Counted from the first letter of the stretch, positions 1-11,500 are shown. The stretch is DNA of 64,000 bases from Cladosporium sp. IMV 00045 (GCA_001931905.2 MSJI02000883.1:1-64000), one strand, 5' to 3'. A program made the numbers and translations. Notes: generated by a model from the letters alone, not told the origin.

Positions 1-842
1 GCACATCCAGCCTCGGCGACCTAGGCGCCAGGTATTTCTGCGAATTCTGAACCCAGAAGTCAAACCCAGCCAGAGTGTTCAATTTGTGCGCGCGCTGATC
101 GTACTCGACGAAACTGCAGCTGCTGCGCCACCCGCCGCCGCGATCCTCGGTGGGCTTCGGAGGCCGCCATTTCCAGGACCAGCCGAATTGTACGCTCGCG
201 CTGCCGCTGGTCGAGTAGTCGCCGACCAGCTCGACGTTGGAGTTTTTGTGCAGGTTCGGGTTCGCGTGGAATTCCCTGACGACCAAGTTGTCCACCTCTT
301 TCGGGTTCGAGGCGAAGATGTAGGTTAAGCCTGTGATTTGCGTGTCTACGGGTTGAGGTGGTGGCGGCGCGGAGCCATTTGTCGAAGTGCCGTTGGGTAG
401 GGCTTGCTGTCGTGACATGAAGGTGAAGTTGAAGAAGAGTTCGTCGGTGTTGGAGAGGCGGAGGAGGAAGGTAGGTGGCTGCCCGTTGGCGATAGAGTCG
501 GGGTCCTGGTCATTTCAGGTCAGTGTCTGGCGCAATGTGTAACCTGCAGGGCAAGGTATGTTCGGCCGCACCTGTACGTAATCCACCGGCGCATCGTCGC
601 CTGGGTCTTTATGTGTGTTGTATCTGGTAGCTGGGTATGCATTTGGGGATATGCGTAGCAATGTCTGTCCGCGCGAGTTTGTGATGTTGACGGCGGAGAC
701 GAAGACTGAGCGAAGAGTGGTCAGCGCATAAACAACCGCGACAACAACATTACCTTCTCGTTACTCTCAAGGACGTACATCTGGACTGGTCTTTCAGGTA
801 GAGCGGCGACCCGTCGTCGAGCCTACTTCCCACGTTGCCCAT
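1..842 (-). CDS. Conserved fungal protein of unknown function, 5' part only (cut by window edge)
   Basis: Three exons are visible on the minus strand: 842-779, 705-572 and 505 to beyond position 1. The introns are 778-706 and 571-506. The joined frame is open to the left edge, so the C-terminus lies outside the window. The protein starts MGNVGSR, which fits an N-myristoylation signal (Gly2, Ser6), so attachment to a membrane face is possible. The readable part runs through a block with VDYVQDPDS across the second junction. It then has a beta-rich stretch with FASNPKEVDNLVVREFHANP and a Trp-rich segment with FGWSWKWRPP. It resembles proteins widely conserved in filamentous ascomycetes, but I cannot name the family. 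The frame fits at both junctions, which supports the model. Function unknown. Confidence 0.6.
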
Positions 843-1310
843 GGCCAGCGGCGTGGCTCAGAGGCCGTGGAGCCTCGGATTGTTCAAGCGGGCAATATGG
901 CGGCGGTTGCTGGGATGCGGGGAGTGTTTATTGAATGCGGTTGATTATTTCCGGTGGTGATGGGGTGCGGGTTGGTGGATGGAGATGTAGCAGGATGTTG
1001 GGAGGTGGTCGGAAAAGGATGTTGTTGTTGGCGGTGGTGGAGTGGTGGATGGGATGGGCAAGGCAGAGGCAATAATAGAGCAGCAGGGCATGTATGGCGC
1101 TGAAGGGCAAAGGTGGGAGAGTTCACGGTAGCTCTGAAACCCGCACGCGCGTGAAGGCCTGCCCGCCCTCGAAGATTAGCTTTACCACTGCGGCGCTAGG
1201 AGCGGCAACAGTGATGAAGGTAAAGTCAGTCGGTGGCTTGATTGAGATGCCTTGTGACTGGGTGATGTGGTTGAATCCTAAAAACAATCATACATACTCT
1301 GGTAAATACG

Positions 1311-1344
<34 letters not shown>
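1311..1344. repeat. (ATCA)n microsatellite
   Basis: About 8.5 uninterrupted copies of the tetranucleotide ATCA lie in the spacer between the left-edge gene and DPH6. More imperfect AATC/TGA units follow to about 1362. Nothing else is recognisable in 843-1740. Confidence 0.9.
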
Positions 1345-1760
1345 TGATGATGAATCAATCAAAAATCCCTCGAAGAATTAGACGAGGCTTAGCGATCGAG
1401 TGTTTTGAGCAGACAGCAGCGCACTGGGCAACCGCGCGCGCGATAATCTCCGGGCGGTTTGATTGAAGGGCAGCACTACTGGAGCACAAGCACACGAGCA
1501 ACAGTAGTTCCATAGGTTCGGCCTAACGACGAACAGAACAATTGTGGGGTTTTCGCATCCTCCTGCTCGCTGTTGGCCCGCCGTTGGTTCAGAAGGACCC
1601 TTCTCATCGCGTGCTACTCTCGTAATCCCAGTCCATACAAGCCGCTGACGCAGCACAAGGTGAAATTGCACTTGAGAGGGATAGGGTTCAGTAAGGTCTA
1701 TCTGTCTTCACACCGAGGTAATATATGTAGCTCCATATATATCTGTATCTTTGTATCGGG

Positions 1761-1860
1761 ACAGCAAAAGTCGAGAGGTGAATGCAATGATTCGTTGTGG
1801 AATTTTCTAACGCATACATCCCTCAACGGTCCTCGACAAATGGCTCAAACACGGGAGTTT
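1761..1860. repeat. Diverged tandem copy of the DPH6 3' end
   Basis: This segment repeats 1911-2013 at an offset of about 150-154 bp. Both copies share the order acagc.aaa, tcgagaggtgaa.gcaatga, cgcatacatccctcaa, and .acaaatg.c.caaa. In the second copy this covers the 3' flank, the stop codon (1977-1979) and the last codons of the DPH6 reading frame. By eye, identity is about three quarters. The first copy does not keep a useful reading frame. Confidence 0.75.
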
Positions 1861-1976
1861 GACCTGATCTCCATTTAGTTTGCCATGTTCACACGTATTT
1901 TCCCATTAGGACAGCGAAACTCGAGAGGTGAAGGCAATGACTCATCATGGAATACTAGATTTAACGCATACATCCC

Positions 1977-3890
1977 TCAAAACATCCCCAACAAATGCCC
2001 CAAATGCGGTATCCCGACCTCCTCATCATGCACTCTCGTGACTCCATAAGCAACCCATTCAATACTCGCACCTCGAGGCAAACTGTCAACCTCAACGACA
2101 TATACCGGCGGCACTGTCCCAGCCTTGCTGCTCCCTTCATCCTCCTCTGCCGCAGTGTAATTCTGCCAAGCAGCTCTCCCGCCGCCTTGCTGTTGATGCC
2201 AGACGTCGAAATGCTCGTCTTCTTCGTCCTCGTCATCATCACCTCCGTTTGACTTGCCAGATGTATGGATTCCTTGCCAGACCCTTCGTGCCACTTCGGC
2301 TCTCGACGGTGCCGTCTCGACGGAATCCGCAGTGATGAACGCGATCACATTCGACCATCTACGCACTCCAACGGCAGACCCGATACGGTAGAGATGCTGA
2401 AGAGCCAGCACAGCCTGGGCCAGGAAACTCTCCGGTGTATTTACGCCGTGAGGATTATGTAGTTCCATCGAAGCCGGTTCCAGAGGAATTTGGCCCGCAA
2501 CATAGACGAGCTCGGTCTCAGCGCCGCTCGCCAGCGTGGCAGGCACGGTGATTGCCTGAGAATAAGGTCCGATATTCGCAGGCGCCCAGTACGAGCGACT
2601 TTGTACGTGTAAGCCTTTGCGGCTCTTTGCTGCTGTTGGGAGCACACTTGTTGCGGAGATCGTAACGAGAGCGTTTGGAGGGAGAACGCTGGCACATGCT
2701 AGTGTGATACGAGCGGGCGGGCTGGGATGCTTGAATCGGCTTCCGTATGCTTTGTTCACTTCTGCGAAGTCGGCCATGTCGCGAAGGATGATAGATGTGT
2801 AGGCGATGGATGAGAGATCGTGGCCGGCGCTTGAAAGAGCAGCTTCGAGGTTGTTCATGACGGCTTCGGTTTGTTCGTATGCACTTTGACCTGGTGCAGT
2901 GAGATCTTTGACAAGCAGTACGTTGCTTCGTTTCTTAGAGTCGTGAGAAGTAAAAGGCTGTGATGCGAGCGGTAATTGGTCTGTAGCACGAGCATTGCCC
3001 ATCGCTTTGAGCAGCTTCTCAAATCGGTCGTGAAGCAACTGTGGGACGCGGACTTGTTGTGATTCCCGACTCTCCAGAGGTGCAACATCTGCCTTTGCGA
3101 TCTTCACAGAAGCACTGCCAGCTTCGCCCGGTAAGACAAGGCGGTCCTCTTCCTCAACAACAATCCGCCCCTTCCACAAAGGCGACGGACCAGCAATAGC
3201 CAAAGTCTCGTACTCCCCTCCTTCTCCAAGAGCGGCACCATCACCACCCGTACCAAACCTCTGCGCAGCCTTCACAAGCCGAGTCTTGGTTCGATAGTCC
3301 GCAACATTCTGCCAGAGAAAGCTATCATCCATCCCACCGGAAGCAACCTTGATAATTCGAGCATCCTGTCCGACAGCAGTCATGTCGTCAAGAAGCGAAG
3401 TCTGCGTGCCAGGTGGAAGATGTGGGTACTGCCAGAGATAAGACAGAGGGGTCAAACCGAGTCTCAATGCAACCGATTCGACTCTCGTACGTTGATAGTC
3501 TGACAAAATTGCTCCAGTACTAACAGCGTTCACTTCCGGGTGCGCGGCCATGACTTTGCGAAGCAATGGGATGAGAGACTCCGTCTCGTCGGATTTCTCA
3601 GCTTCGTTGGGAGTAGGTCCATAGCTTTTACTCTGATTCACTGCAGAGCCGTTGATTTCTTGCCGGTACAGCGGCAGGCCCAGTGCTTTTTCGTACAGCG
3701 GGATGACTGCGTGGCCGATGGTCTGGTACATGAAGCTATCCGTGTCTTCGATGACTGAGCCGTCAGACGGGATGGCAGGGTACAGATTCGCCAGGGCGAC
3801 AACATCGTGGCCGTTTGCGAGACAGTGAAGCAGGGAGAAGAGGGAGTCTTTCCCGCCTGAGATCAGGGCGACGATTTTCAGGCCTGCCAT
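1977..3890 (-). CDS. DPH6: Diphthine-ammonia ligase with two C-terminal RidA-like domains
   Basis: Single-exon, 637 residues, ATG at 3890. The N-terminal part (about 1-240) is an adenine-nucleotide alpha-hydrolase/ATP-pyrophosphatase domain with the PP-loop motif SGGKDS at residues 11-16. This is the domain that amidates diphthine to diphthamide on elongation factor 2. The C-terminal half carries two YjgF/YER057c/UK114 (RidA-like) units, about residues 322-412 and 425-520; the second has the motif PANIGPYSQA. This domain order is the usual one for fungal and animal DPH6, and the length is close to that of the yeast protein. It should act in the cytosol at the last step of diphthamide synthesis. 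The extreme 3' end is duplicated downstream (1761-1860). Confidence 0.93.
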   Translation of the reverse strand: MAGLKIVALISGGKDSLFSLLHCLANGHDVVALANLYPAIPSDGSVIEDTDSFMYQTIGHAVIPLYEKALGLPLYRQEINGSAVNQSKSYGPTPNEAEKSDETESLIPLLRKVMAAHPEVNAVSTGAILSDYQRTRVESVALRLGLTPLSYLWQYPHLPPGTQTSLLDDMTAVGQDARIIKVASGGMDDSFLWQNVADYRTKTRLVKAAQRFGTGGDGAALGEGGEYETLAIAGPSPLWKGRIVVEEEDRLVLPGEAGSASVKIAKADVAPLESRESQQVRVPQLLHDRFEKLLKAMGNARATDQLPLASQPFTSHDSKKRSNVLLVKDLTAPGQSAYEQTEAVMNNLEAALSSAGHDLSSIAYTSIILRDMADFAEVNKAYGSRFKHPSPPARITLACASVLPPNALVTISATSVLPTAAKSRKGLHVQSRSYWAPANIGPYSQAITVPATLASGAETELVYVAGQIPLEPASMELHNPHGVNTPESFLAQAVLALQHLYRIGSAVGVRRWSNVIAFITADSVETAPSRAEVARRVWQGIHTSGKSNGGDDDEDEEDEHFDVWHQQQGGGRAAWQNYTAAEEDEGSSKAGTVPPVYVVEVDSLPRGASIEWVAYGVTRVHDEEVGIPHLGHLLGMF

Positions 3891-4718
3891 TTTTGGGTGT
3901 GATGGGATATACAGAAAGGAAGATGAGGTCGAAAGTCTAGACGAATAACGGAGCCTTCTCGGGGAGGTTCGAAATTTGAGGCTTCTTGAAAATTGGGAAT
4001 TCGCGTCTACTTACCCATCAGACAAACGCGTCCTACAACAGATTCTCCCGAGAATATCATGGCCAATTCACACCTGTAAAATCGTAGGCGAAGAAAAGGT
4101 GACTTAAAGTTGAGATGTTCGATCGCCAGCGCGCCAACAGGGCCACCACAGTGAAAAACGTGGGCAAAGTCGGAGTTGGCCAGCGGGTCGATGTGCAATA
4201 TCTTTTGCTCTGTGATCGCGATGGACACTTGTGACACCACGAAAGATTACATCGATGATGTAGGGATGTACAAGCAACTTTGGGAAACAATATTCTTATC
4301 GCGTCGCCGCACGAAGGAAAGAAAAATCCATTAGATCGCAGAGACAGCGGAAGTTTTGTACTTTCTGCTTGGGATGCCAAGCCGGGCTAGGCTTGATGGG
4401 GGTTGGGGCGGGAGTCGCCCGTCCTCGCTGTCGTTCGTTCATGGTTTCTCACGCGTGCCCACCTGTTCGAACCTTGATTACTGTTGCTTGTCAAACGTGA
4501 ACGACTACATTTGATCAATACCGGTATTGACTTGCCGTCTTGAGCTTCACGCATAATCTGGCACGCATAAATAACATACACCATGCGACCAGGCTGGAAG
4601 GTCCCACATCAAGCCTTAGGCACCGCACTCCAACAGCGGTCTTGCACATATGACCGAGTTCACCAACGAGCAGAAGAACCCGTTGGAGAATCGAGGCAGG
4701 CATCGTTGACTACTGATC
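3891..4718. other. Intergenic spacer, nothing recognised
   Basis: About 0.8 kb between DPH6 and the duplicated tail of the PNP gene. Short open frames occur on both strands, but none has coding-like composition or a known motif. Confidence 0.5.
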
Positions 4719-4893
4719 TTATTCTCACACAATTCGGATCGTTCTCAAGTCTCACAAATGATTATCTCATAGGCCATTATGCGAAACATCACCTCTCTTG
4801 CGCATGCTGCCGCCAAATTCACCCAGTATTCTCGCCATTTGTCACTTTTATGCGAATCAATGTAATCACCAAAGCCTTATACGATCAAAACTG
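4719..4893. repeat. Diverged tandem copy of the PNP gene 3' end
   Basis: The segment matches 4925-5099 at a constant offset of 206 bp without visible indels in the best part. Both copies share ctcttgcgcatgctgccgcc, gcgaatc, gtaatca and gatcaa.actg. Read on the minus strand, the copy still shows a decayed version of the parent peptide, for example DYIDSHKSDKW against DYADSHGNDRW, and AAACAREV in both. It contains an in-frame stop and is not functional. The stop codon of the upstream PNP frame (4885-4887) falls inside the start of this copy. Confidence 0.8.
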
Positions 4894-5931
4894 CAACTGA
4901 TCTTCATAATAAGACGGGTCCAAATTCTCTTCTCGTGACCCGAACCCCTTCCACGGCACACAATTCTTTATCTCCTCGACCGACATGCCCAGAGTCACTT
5001 CTCTTGCGCATGCTGCCGCCACCGCCGCCCCATACTTGTGCCATCTGTCATTCCCGTGCGAATCCGCGTAATCAACAATGCCTCGTATGATCAAGACTGG
5101 TGCCGAAGGCCACAATCCATCTGCTTCTGTGTCAAAGCAAAGGATGCCTTCTTCTCTGGCCAACTTGTCTCTCATCTCAGCATCCGATCCCTCTCTGTCG
5201 CAATCACCCAACGCGATTCTGCCTTGGTGGATAACGACCTCTCGATCTCCTGCGATGTTGACTTCGTCCTCCTGCCTCCGGGCTTGGAGCATCGTCTCGT
5301 CGCAGCACTCCTGGCATAAACGATCTTTGTCGACATGTTGGTACTTGGAGTTGTAAAGCCGATCGTACTGCGCACCAGGATGGCTGTAAGTTCGGAGTTT
5401 CGGCTTGGATGTGATTTGGAGAACATTCCCAGTGATGGGATCAGCGTCAGCCACGTCGCGCAAAACTGCGAATCTTTCCGTTGCTCGGTGGAGTATGGCT
5501 GGCGCTTCTTTCATCCGAGCAGCTCGAGTAAACGGTGTCTGAGGTGGGTGTATGTATATGCTAGACTGCCCTGGCGTTCTTTTGCTCACAATGACATGGC
5601 CCAAGCGAATGGGACCCTCATCTGTCGTGGTCGGAACGCCACCTCCGACACCTATGAGTAGTATCACCCTCAAAGCAGGAAAAGTATATGTCAATTGAGC
5701 AACCACTCGTGCAGCCGAACCAGCTGTATTTCGAGGCCTTTCGGGCAAGGATGCAATCACAATGTTGTGCCCTTTGACGTTCCCGAAAAAATAGAGGTTT
5801 TTGTCCTCCTGCGCTTGTGGTAGATACTCGTGTTGCTCGTCTAACATTGCCAACGCTGCTATCTGTTCGAACCTGAGCGGACAGACCCAGGCAATAGCGT
5901 AGTCATCAATGGTTCGCTTGGTTGTGTTCAT
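4885..5931 (-). CDS. Stand-alone nucleoside phosphorylase (PNP_UDP-type) domain protein
   Basis: Single exon, 348 residues, ATG at 5931. The sequence has the features of the PNP_UDP_1 domain found at the N-terminus of many fungal NLR/STAND proteins: an early WVCPLRFEQIAALAMLDE segment, the glycine-rich LIGVGGGVP loop (about 93-101), RLGHVIVS, and a late CFDTEADGLWPSAPVLIIRG block. In the family that late block carries the nucleoside-site Glu. In NLRs this domain is followed by an NTPase and repeats; here the frame simply ends, so it is either a solo enzyme or an NLR fragment. Reaction inferred from family: phosphorolysis or hydrolysis of a nucleoside. The last few codons and the stop lie at the junction with a tandem copy of the gene's own 3' end, so the tail DQLQF is probably acquired. 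Confidence 0.8.
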   Translation of the reverse strand: MNTTKRTIDDYAIAWVCPLRFEQIAALAMLDEQHEYLPQAQEDKNLYFFGNVKGHNIVIASLPERPRNTAGSAARVVAQLTYTFPALRVILLIGVGGGVPTTTDEGPIRLGHVIVSKRTPGQSSIYIHPPQTPFTRAARMKEAPAILHRATERFAVLRDVADADPITGNVLQITSKPKLRTYSHPGAQYDRLYNSKYQHVDKDRLCQECCDETMLQARRQEDEVNIAGDREVVIHQGRIALGDCDREGSDAEMRDKLAREEGILCFDTEADGLWPSAPVLIIRGIVDYADSHGNDRWHKYGAAVAAACAREVTLGMSVEEIKNCVPWKGFGSREENLDPSYYEDQLQF

Positions 5932-7472
5932 TCTGAATGAGCATCTTGATCTTGTCGCTGGACTTGGTCACTGATTACGTCGACAGTGGTTCGGAATGAG
6001 GTTTTGTACGGTGGGGACAAGTATCTCGAAGAACAAGGAAATCGCCAACCGGGAATCCAGTATTTATACGACCAAAGCGAGAGCTTTCCTGCGCAGTGCC
6101 GCGTTGCTGCATGCGCATGTACGTGTAAGCGAACCTCTAACATACACGCATCGAGAGTTATGCGCTCAACGCCAAACCAATTACCTGATCGGATACAGTG
6201 ACCGGTGACTTGTTGCATGAAGTCTGCAAACAGCTCATGCACAATACATCAAGGACAACGCACGCATGCGTTGTTCATTACATGCAGACATAAAGAAGCG
6301 CTGGCTCGCCAGATTGTCTGGAGCAAAAGAACTAGTCAGTACATGTAGGCTAATCATACTTCGAGTTGCTTAATAATAAGGTGTTGATTGGATACACTTT
6401 GCGGCAGAACCTTATCCGATGCTTACCTACAAGGCAGTTCTTAGAAGTGCGGACTTTCATGCATCGAGGTATAGACTCTTGGTCAGCATAAGAAATGCAC
6501 GGCATTTTCTTGCTCTCGGGTCTTCGAAGCATATGCATATATAATAATACGACCATGCGACGATTGTCGCGATCTAAGTCGTTCAGTGCGAAGACGCATG
6601 TAAAGACGCTCATGACTGAACAGTGAACAATAGTATTTTCTTACCGTCCTTTCCCCTTCATCTATCTTCCAATATTTGGGTACTAAGCTGGTTGGTATCT
6701 TTCGAGCCTCATCTCCCCGGCGCGCACATTTTTGCAGGACCACCAACTGCATTGCAGCAGCGCCATCGATACCGCTGAAGAACGAAGCGTCTGTCATCAC
6801 AAAGTGTTTCGTGAGAATACTTTCTCTAATGCAAGGTGATGGTATTGAGGTATTAATCTAGGCGCTGATGGTTGCTGACGTGAACAGTCACAAGTCGGTA
6901 TATCTGAAAGTAAGTCTGGCAAGACACGATGCAATAGTCCATCCAGGAGTCAAGCTATTAAACATTGATCGTCCCATCCAACGATCGCTCGCTCAAGAAC
7001 GATGCACTACAGCGCGAAATGCACTACGAAACCGCCAAAGTAGCAAATTCTCGACACGCACATACATTTGCACGTCGAGTTGCTGCACAGGCAAGATGAA
7101 CTGACAGATCAACCTTGGACTGACAAAGATGCGGGAATGGATCGTCGCATCAGAGTCCACAAAAGTCTGGTCGACCGACCTCAACCAGGCTGCACCCATG
7201 ATCCGCTTCAAAAAGAGTTCAAACGATCGAGTCTGTGCTTGCGGGTTGATCTGACCGAGGAAGCATCGGGAGGACTGCACACCCGTCCAAACCGAGGAGC
7301 AGCTGAAAATCATAAGACCGTCGTGAGAGAAGAGGGCTTCCACAGACTTTGTTATATGGTTTCGATTGATTGGACCCTTTGCTCCAAACCCTTGACCTGA
7401 CCAGGAATCTCAATGCTGATAATGAGCATCGATGGCGCTTTGCTGATTTTAATATCAACAGGACAACGTTGA
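5932..7472. other. Spacer with one possible exon
   Basis: About 1.5 kb with no recognisable gene. The only coding-like piece is a minus-strand stretch, 6797-6645 (51 codons). It begins MTDASFFSGIDGAAA, contains KYWKIDEGER, and ends at a good donor (GTAAGA). No matching downstream exon was found and the family is not recognised. It may be a fragment of a decayed gene. Confidence 0.3.
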
Positions 7473-8145
7473 TGTGAATTAAGGGACATTCGTTACTTCA
7501 ACATCGAACCCACGAACCTCGAGAATCCCACCGAATCCTCCTGCTACATGGTGACGACCAACGCCTCACCAGCCCTGCAAGCGGCCTTGGAAAAAGGGCA
7601 AAGCAACGGAGACCGCGCTGCGTCAACATCCGCCCAAAAAGCCCTCTTCGCATCCCTCTTCGCCGCCTTCCCCTCCCACCCAACCGGCGCTCGCGTTCTA
7701 GCAGGCATGCACGCTTCCACGGACTTTTACGTCGCTCAAACGGCGCAGATCCATCTCCCAACCTGGCATCAAAACCGCGTCGCACTGGTGGGAGACGCTG
7801 CGTACTGTCCCAGCCCCGCGGACGGGAACCGTACTCGCCATCGTTGGCGCGTACGTTCTCGCCGGCGAGAGCGCAAGGGCACGGTCTTTGGGGGACGTGG
7901 AGGGGGCGCTTGTGAGGTATGAGGAGGGAATGAGGGGGGTGTGTGGAGAGCGTTCAAAGGATTCCACTCGGGGGATGGGTGGTGAGGTTGGCGAATCCGC
8001 AGAGTTGGGTTGGGGTGTGGGTTTTGAGAGCGGTGGTTTGGATTGTTGCGTGGACGGGCGTTTGGAAGTTGTTGAGTTTTTGGGAAGGGTGGCGATGGGT
8101 TTGTTTTGCCGGGGTATGATTTTGAGGCGTGTCGTGAGAGGATGA
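7473..8145 (+). pseudogene. Relic of an FAD-dependent monooxygenase (C-terminal part, frameshifted)
   Basis: Frame 7473-7820 reads RYFNIEPTNLENP, then LPTWHQNRVALVGDAAYCPSP. The latter is the GD motif of aromatic-ring/zeaxanthin-epoxidase-type flavoprotein monooxygenases, which binds the FAD ribityl chain. The expected continuation GTVLAIVGAYVLAGE is present, but one base out of frame, starting near 7827. The new frame continues through SLGDVEGALVRYEEGMR to a stop at 8143-8145. The N-terminal half, with the dinucleotide-binding GxGxxG, is missing: the frame is closed by TGA at 7470-7472, and no upstream exon restores it. This is a truncated, frameshifted pseudogene. The family call is secure; the original substrate is unknown. 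Confidence 0.75.
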
Positions 8146-8526
8146 GTCGTGATGGAGTGGTCTGACGCTGTGATTAGTTGGTGAATATACATACAGTCTT
8201 GTCCATGCCGCGAAACGTCGTGACGACGAGATCAAATCTAGACAAATTCAGACTGTCAAATTGTCTGTCTGATGATAAATTCTCTTTCGCTATGCTATGC
8301 TATGCTAATGCTACATGTGTGTGTACTGGTCGACCTCGACTCATCATCCATGGCCACCGAAAATTCCCATTCCCAACATTCACAACCCTTTGCTACATTG
8401 TCCCGCAGCGATAAGAGAATACAAGCCTGAAAGAAGAAAACTCCCGCTGCGAATAATGTATGCTTGTGCCCAACAAATAAAAATCAAGAAAGCGCGGGAA
8501 CAAATCAAATCGCTCAAAAGATCAGC

Positions 8527-11500
8527 TCACCTCGCACCGAAGTAACCCTTCTTCTGCTGCTGCACAGGAGGAGCCATCTGATCCGGACTGTGGCTCAAGA
8601 AAATAGGCACATCACCCAGATCAACACCATAGCTCGACGCCAGCTTCTGTCCCTTACGGCGAGTGCCAGCCTCGCCGTTCAGTCTGGTGCCCGCGGAGCC
8701 GCCAAAGCCACTGTCGCGGTCCCACTCCCAAGCCAAACCTCCCGAATAGCGATCCGTGAGATTGCTCGAGTTCCTGCTGTGCAGACGAGGACGCTCGGGT
8801 CTCGACTTTGATCTCTGGCGGCCTTCTTTGGGGTCGGGGAAGTTGTGGCGACGGTTCGGGTCTTTGGGTTTGGCGCGGATGGTGCCGCCACAGGAGGAGA
8901 TTGTGATGGTATCGGAGAAGATGGTCGAAAGGCCGTCGGTGCTGCTGGCTGGGCTGAGAGTGCTGTTGTTATTGCTTGCGTTGCTGTCGGCGGGCCCAGT
9001 CGGGCGGAGCTTTCCTAGACTAGAAGCGCGGGAGCGCTCGGCCTGCGAGGCGTGCGTGTTGGGCTCGTACGCGTAAAATTTGCCTGAAGGAGTGCGAACG
9101 CGGCCACCAGGGCTGCGCGTCCTAGGGAGTGCACTGTATTGGTTGCTGTAAACTGAAGAGGTGGTAGTAACACCGGAGACATTACGTTGGGTGGGCTGAG
9201 GTGCCCGGGACACCAGAGAAGTAGGGAGATCCTGGTAATTTGGCACAGTGCCATTGGATGAAGCGCTTGAGTAGGCGCTGTCAGAGCGAGGAATGTCGAA
9301 TCCAGGCGGGCAATATTCGTCTTCATCGAGGAGACTGCGGTAGAGATCGGCATGACGAGCTGCCTCACCGGTAGGGTCTGGAGTTGCATGCGCGCGGGCA
9401 GCAATGTCATTGCCAATGGGTGTAATGTATCTTGACACAACGATCTCCGGAGAGGCGATGCGAGGTGCCTCGGATACCTCTGAACCGTCCTCGCTGAAAG
9501 CATAAGACGAGTTCGGCAGGTAAGTTCCAAGAGACTTTCGACGTTCGGCCCACAGGTTTGCTGCTTGGTTTTCTTGGTTTGGTTGTCTCTCCTCCTGACG
9601 AAGCGAAGGAGAGCGTGCAACGCCGATTTCTGCGCGATCCGCAGTGCTAGGTCGAGAGTCTTCCAGAATGCTGGACTGTTCAGAGCTAGAACCCTGCAGT
9701 TCGCGTACAGCAACGTGTACGTCTGGCTTCGGTGCTGTACGGTTGGTCGGAGGCAAAGTCTCCAGCTCGTGATCCTTTGCTAATCTCTCTTCCAGCCTCT
9801 TCTCCTGCTCTTCCCGCTCCATGACTGCTCTCTTGACTCTCCCAATCTTTGGTGATGAGGCTGCCGAATTCTGCTGCGAATTATTCGGCGATTCTCTTGG
9901 CGTGTCCACGGACGCACGGCTGACATCTTTCTTCTTTTTGGACATGAGTTTGTTTGCCATTGCGGCCTTGGCTGCAACCTCTACAGGAATTTCTGGCATT
10001 GGTGGAATGCTGTCGGCATACATGCTGTAAGGTCGTGGTGTGTTGTCTGCGCGGGGCGGGGTGGGAGCAGGTGATGAGGGCTTGCTATGCCATCCAGGAA
10101 CGAAGTCCTCAACCATTCTGCCAGACTTAGGTGGACCGACGCTGGGGCTTCGCGCATGACCACGAGCACCTGACGACTTGGGGGTTGCTATGCGCGGACG
10201 ATCAGTGGAAGCAGCGCGGACTTGGCCACCAACATCGCGGCTCTTCGAGCGAGCGAGTTCAGAGGCCATCTCTTCCGTCATGCCCATCGACTTCGACTTT
10301 TGCTTCGGCGCGGGCCCGGTTCGCCAAGGCTCTGTTCCTTTGGCTCTAGGAGGGTCACCGTTGGTTTGAACCTTGGGACTGTCTGCGGGACTTGCACCTG
10401 CTGCGCTTCGCGATGGATATGGATCTCTGGGTGTGGGTGTATTGCAGTCCGCGGAGTCAATGCTTGCGCGCCTTGCGCTGCGGCTGCGGCTCAAGCTTCG
10501 CAGGAAGCCTGTTCTGCCACTCTTCTCTGCACTAGGCTGCTGGTCGGTCGGTTCCTGTCCGCGAACGTTGCTCTTCCGACCTCGACTGACACTCCTCTTC
10601 CTGTGAAATGGATTCTTGCGTCGAACTCTGTTGTCGTTGACATCGTCGTCGTGAATCTTGACATTCTGCTCTGATTCGCGAGACCCATCATTCCAGAAGC
10701 TCTGTGGGATAGAACTAGCTGATGCTCTGCGGTCGATCTCCTTGTCAGCGGCAGGTGGCTGGAAGTATCTTTCCTCCAACGATTTGTCCATCTCAGTGGA
10801 CACAAGCGGACATTCGTTTACAGAGATTTCGCTTGCAGGGCTGACGCGGTGGCTTCTCTCCCTCTTGAGATGCTCTGGCATAGGCTTGCGCAATTTCTTC
10901 GCAACCTTGCCGTTCTTCTCCGAGCCATTCGTCGATGCCAAAGACGTGAGGGATTCATTTGTTGAAAGTTCACCAGCAGGTAGGCTCATGCGCTTGATTG
11001 GTACCTTGTCGCGTAGTTTGAGCAACGATGGAAGATCCTTTTTGGATGTGTTCCTCTTATGGCTGGAGTCCAGCGGTGAGGATGGCGATTCTGGTGGCGC
11101 ACCAGCGGAAGTCTGTGGGGATGAAAGGAACTGCGAGAATGTGTAGAGGCTTTCGCCGTCATTGTCCGCATTATCGTCGCGTTGCTTTTGTGTGATTGCG
11201 CTTCGTGGGATCATGTTGTGAGCCCTCGGTGTGGATTCGGCTGGTTTCGGTGAGGGCACCTGTCTCTGAGAAGAGGTGTCGGATGAAACATAACCACTGT
11301 CGGCATGTGTCATCGAAGCCGGTCGTTGGTTTCTCAGAGATCTCAGAGACTTGACAGATCTGAGCTCACGCGGGCCTCGTACTCTTGGTGCACCGGTGAG
11401 CTTGGCCAAGGCATCGTTGGGAGTGCCTGGCACATCTTCATCCGACAAGTCCTCGCCATACACTGTGCTCAGACGAGTAGCAAACTGAGCGACGGTTCCC

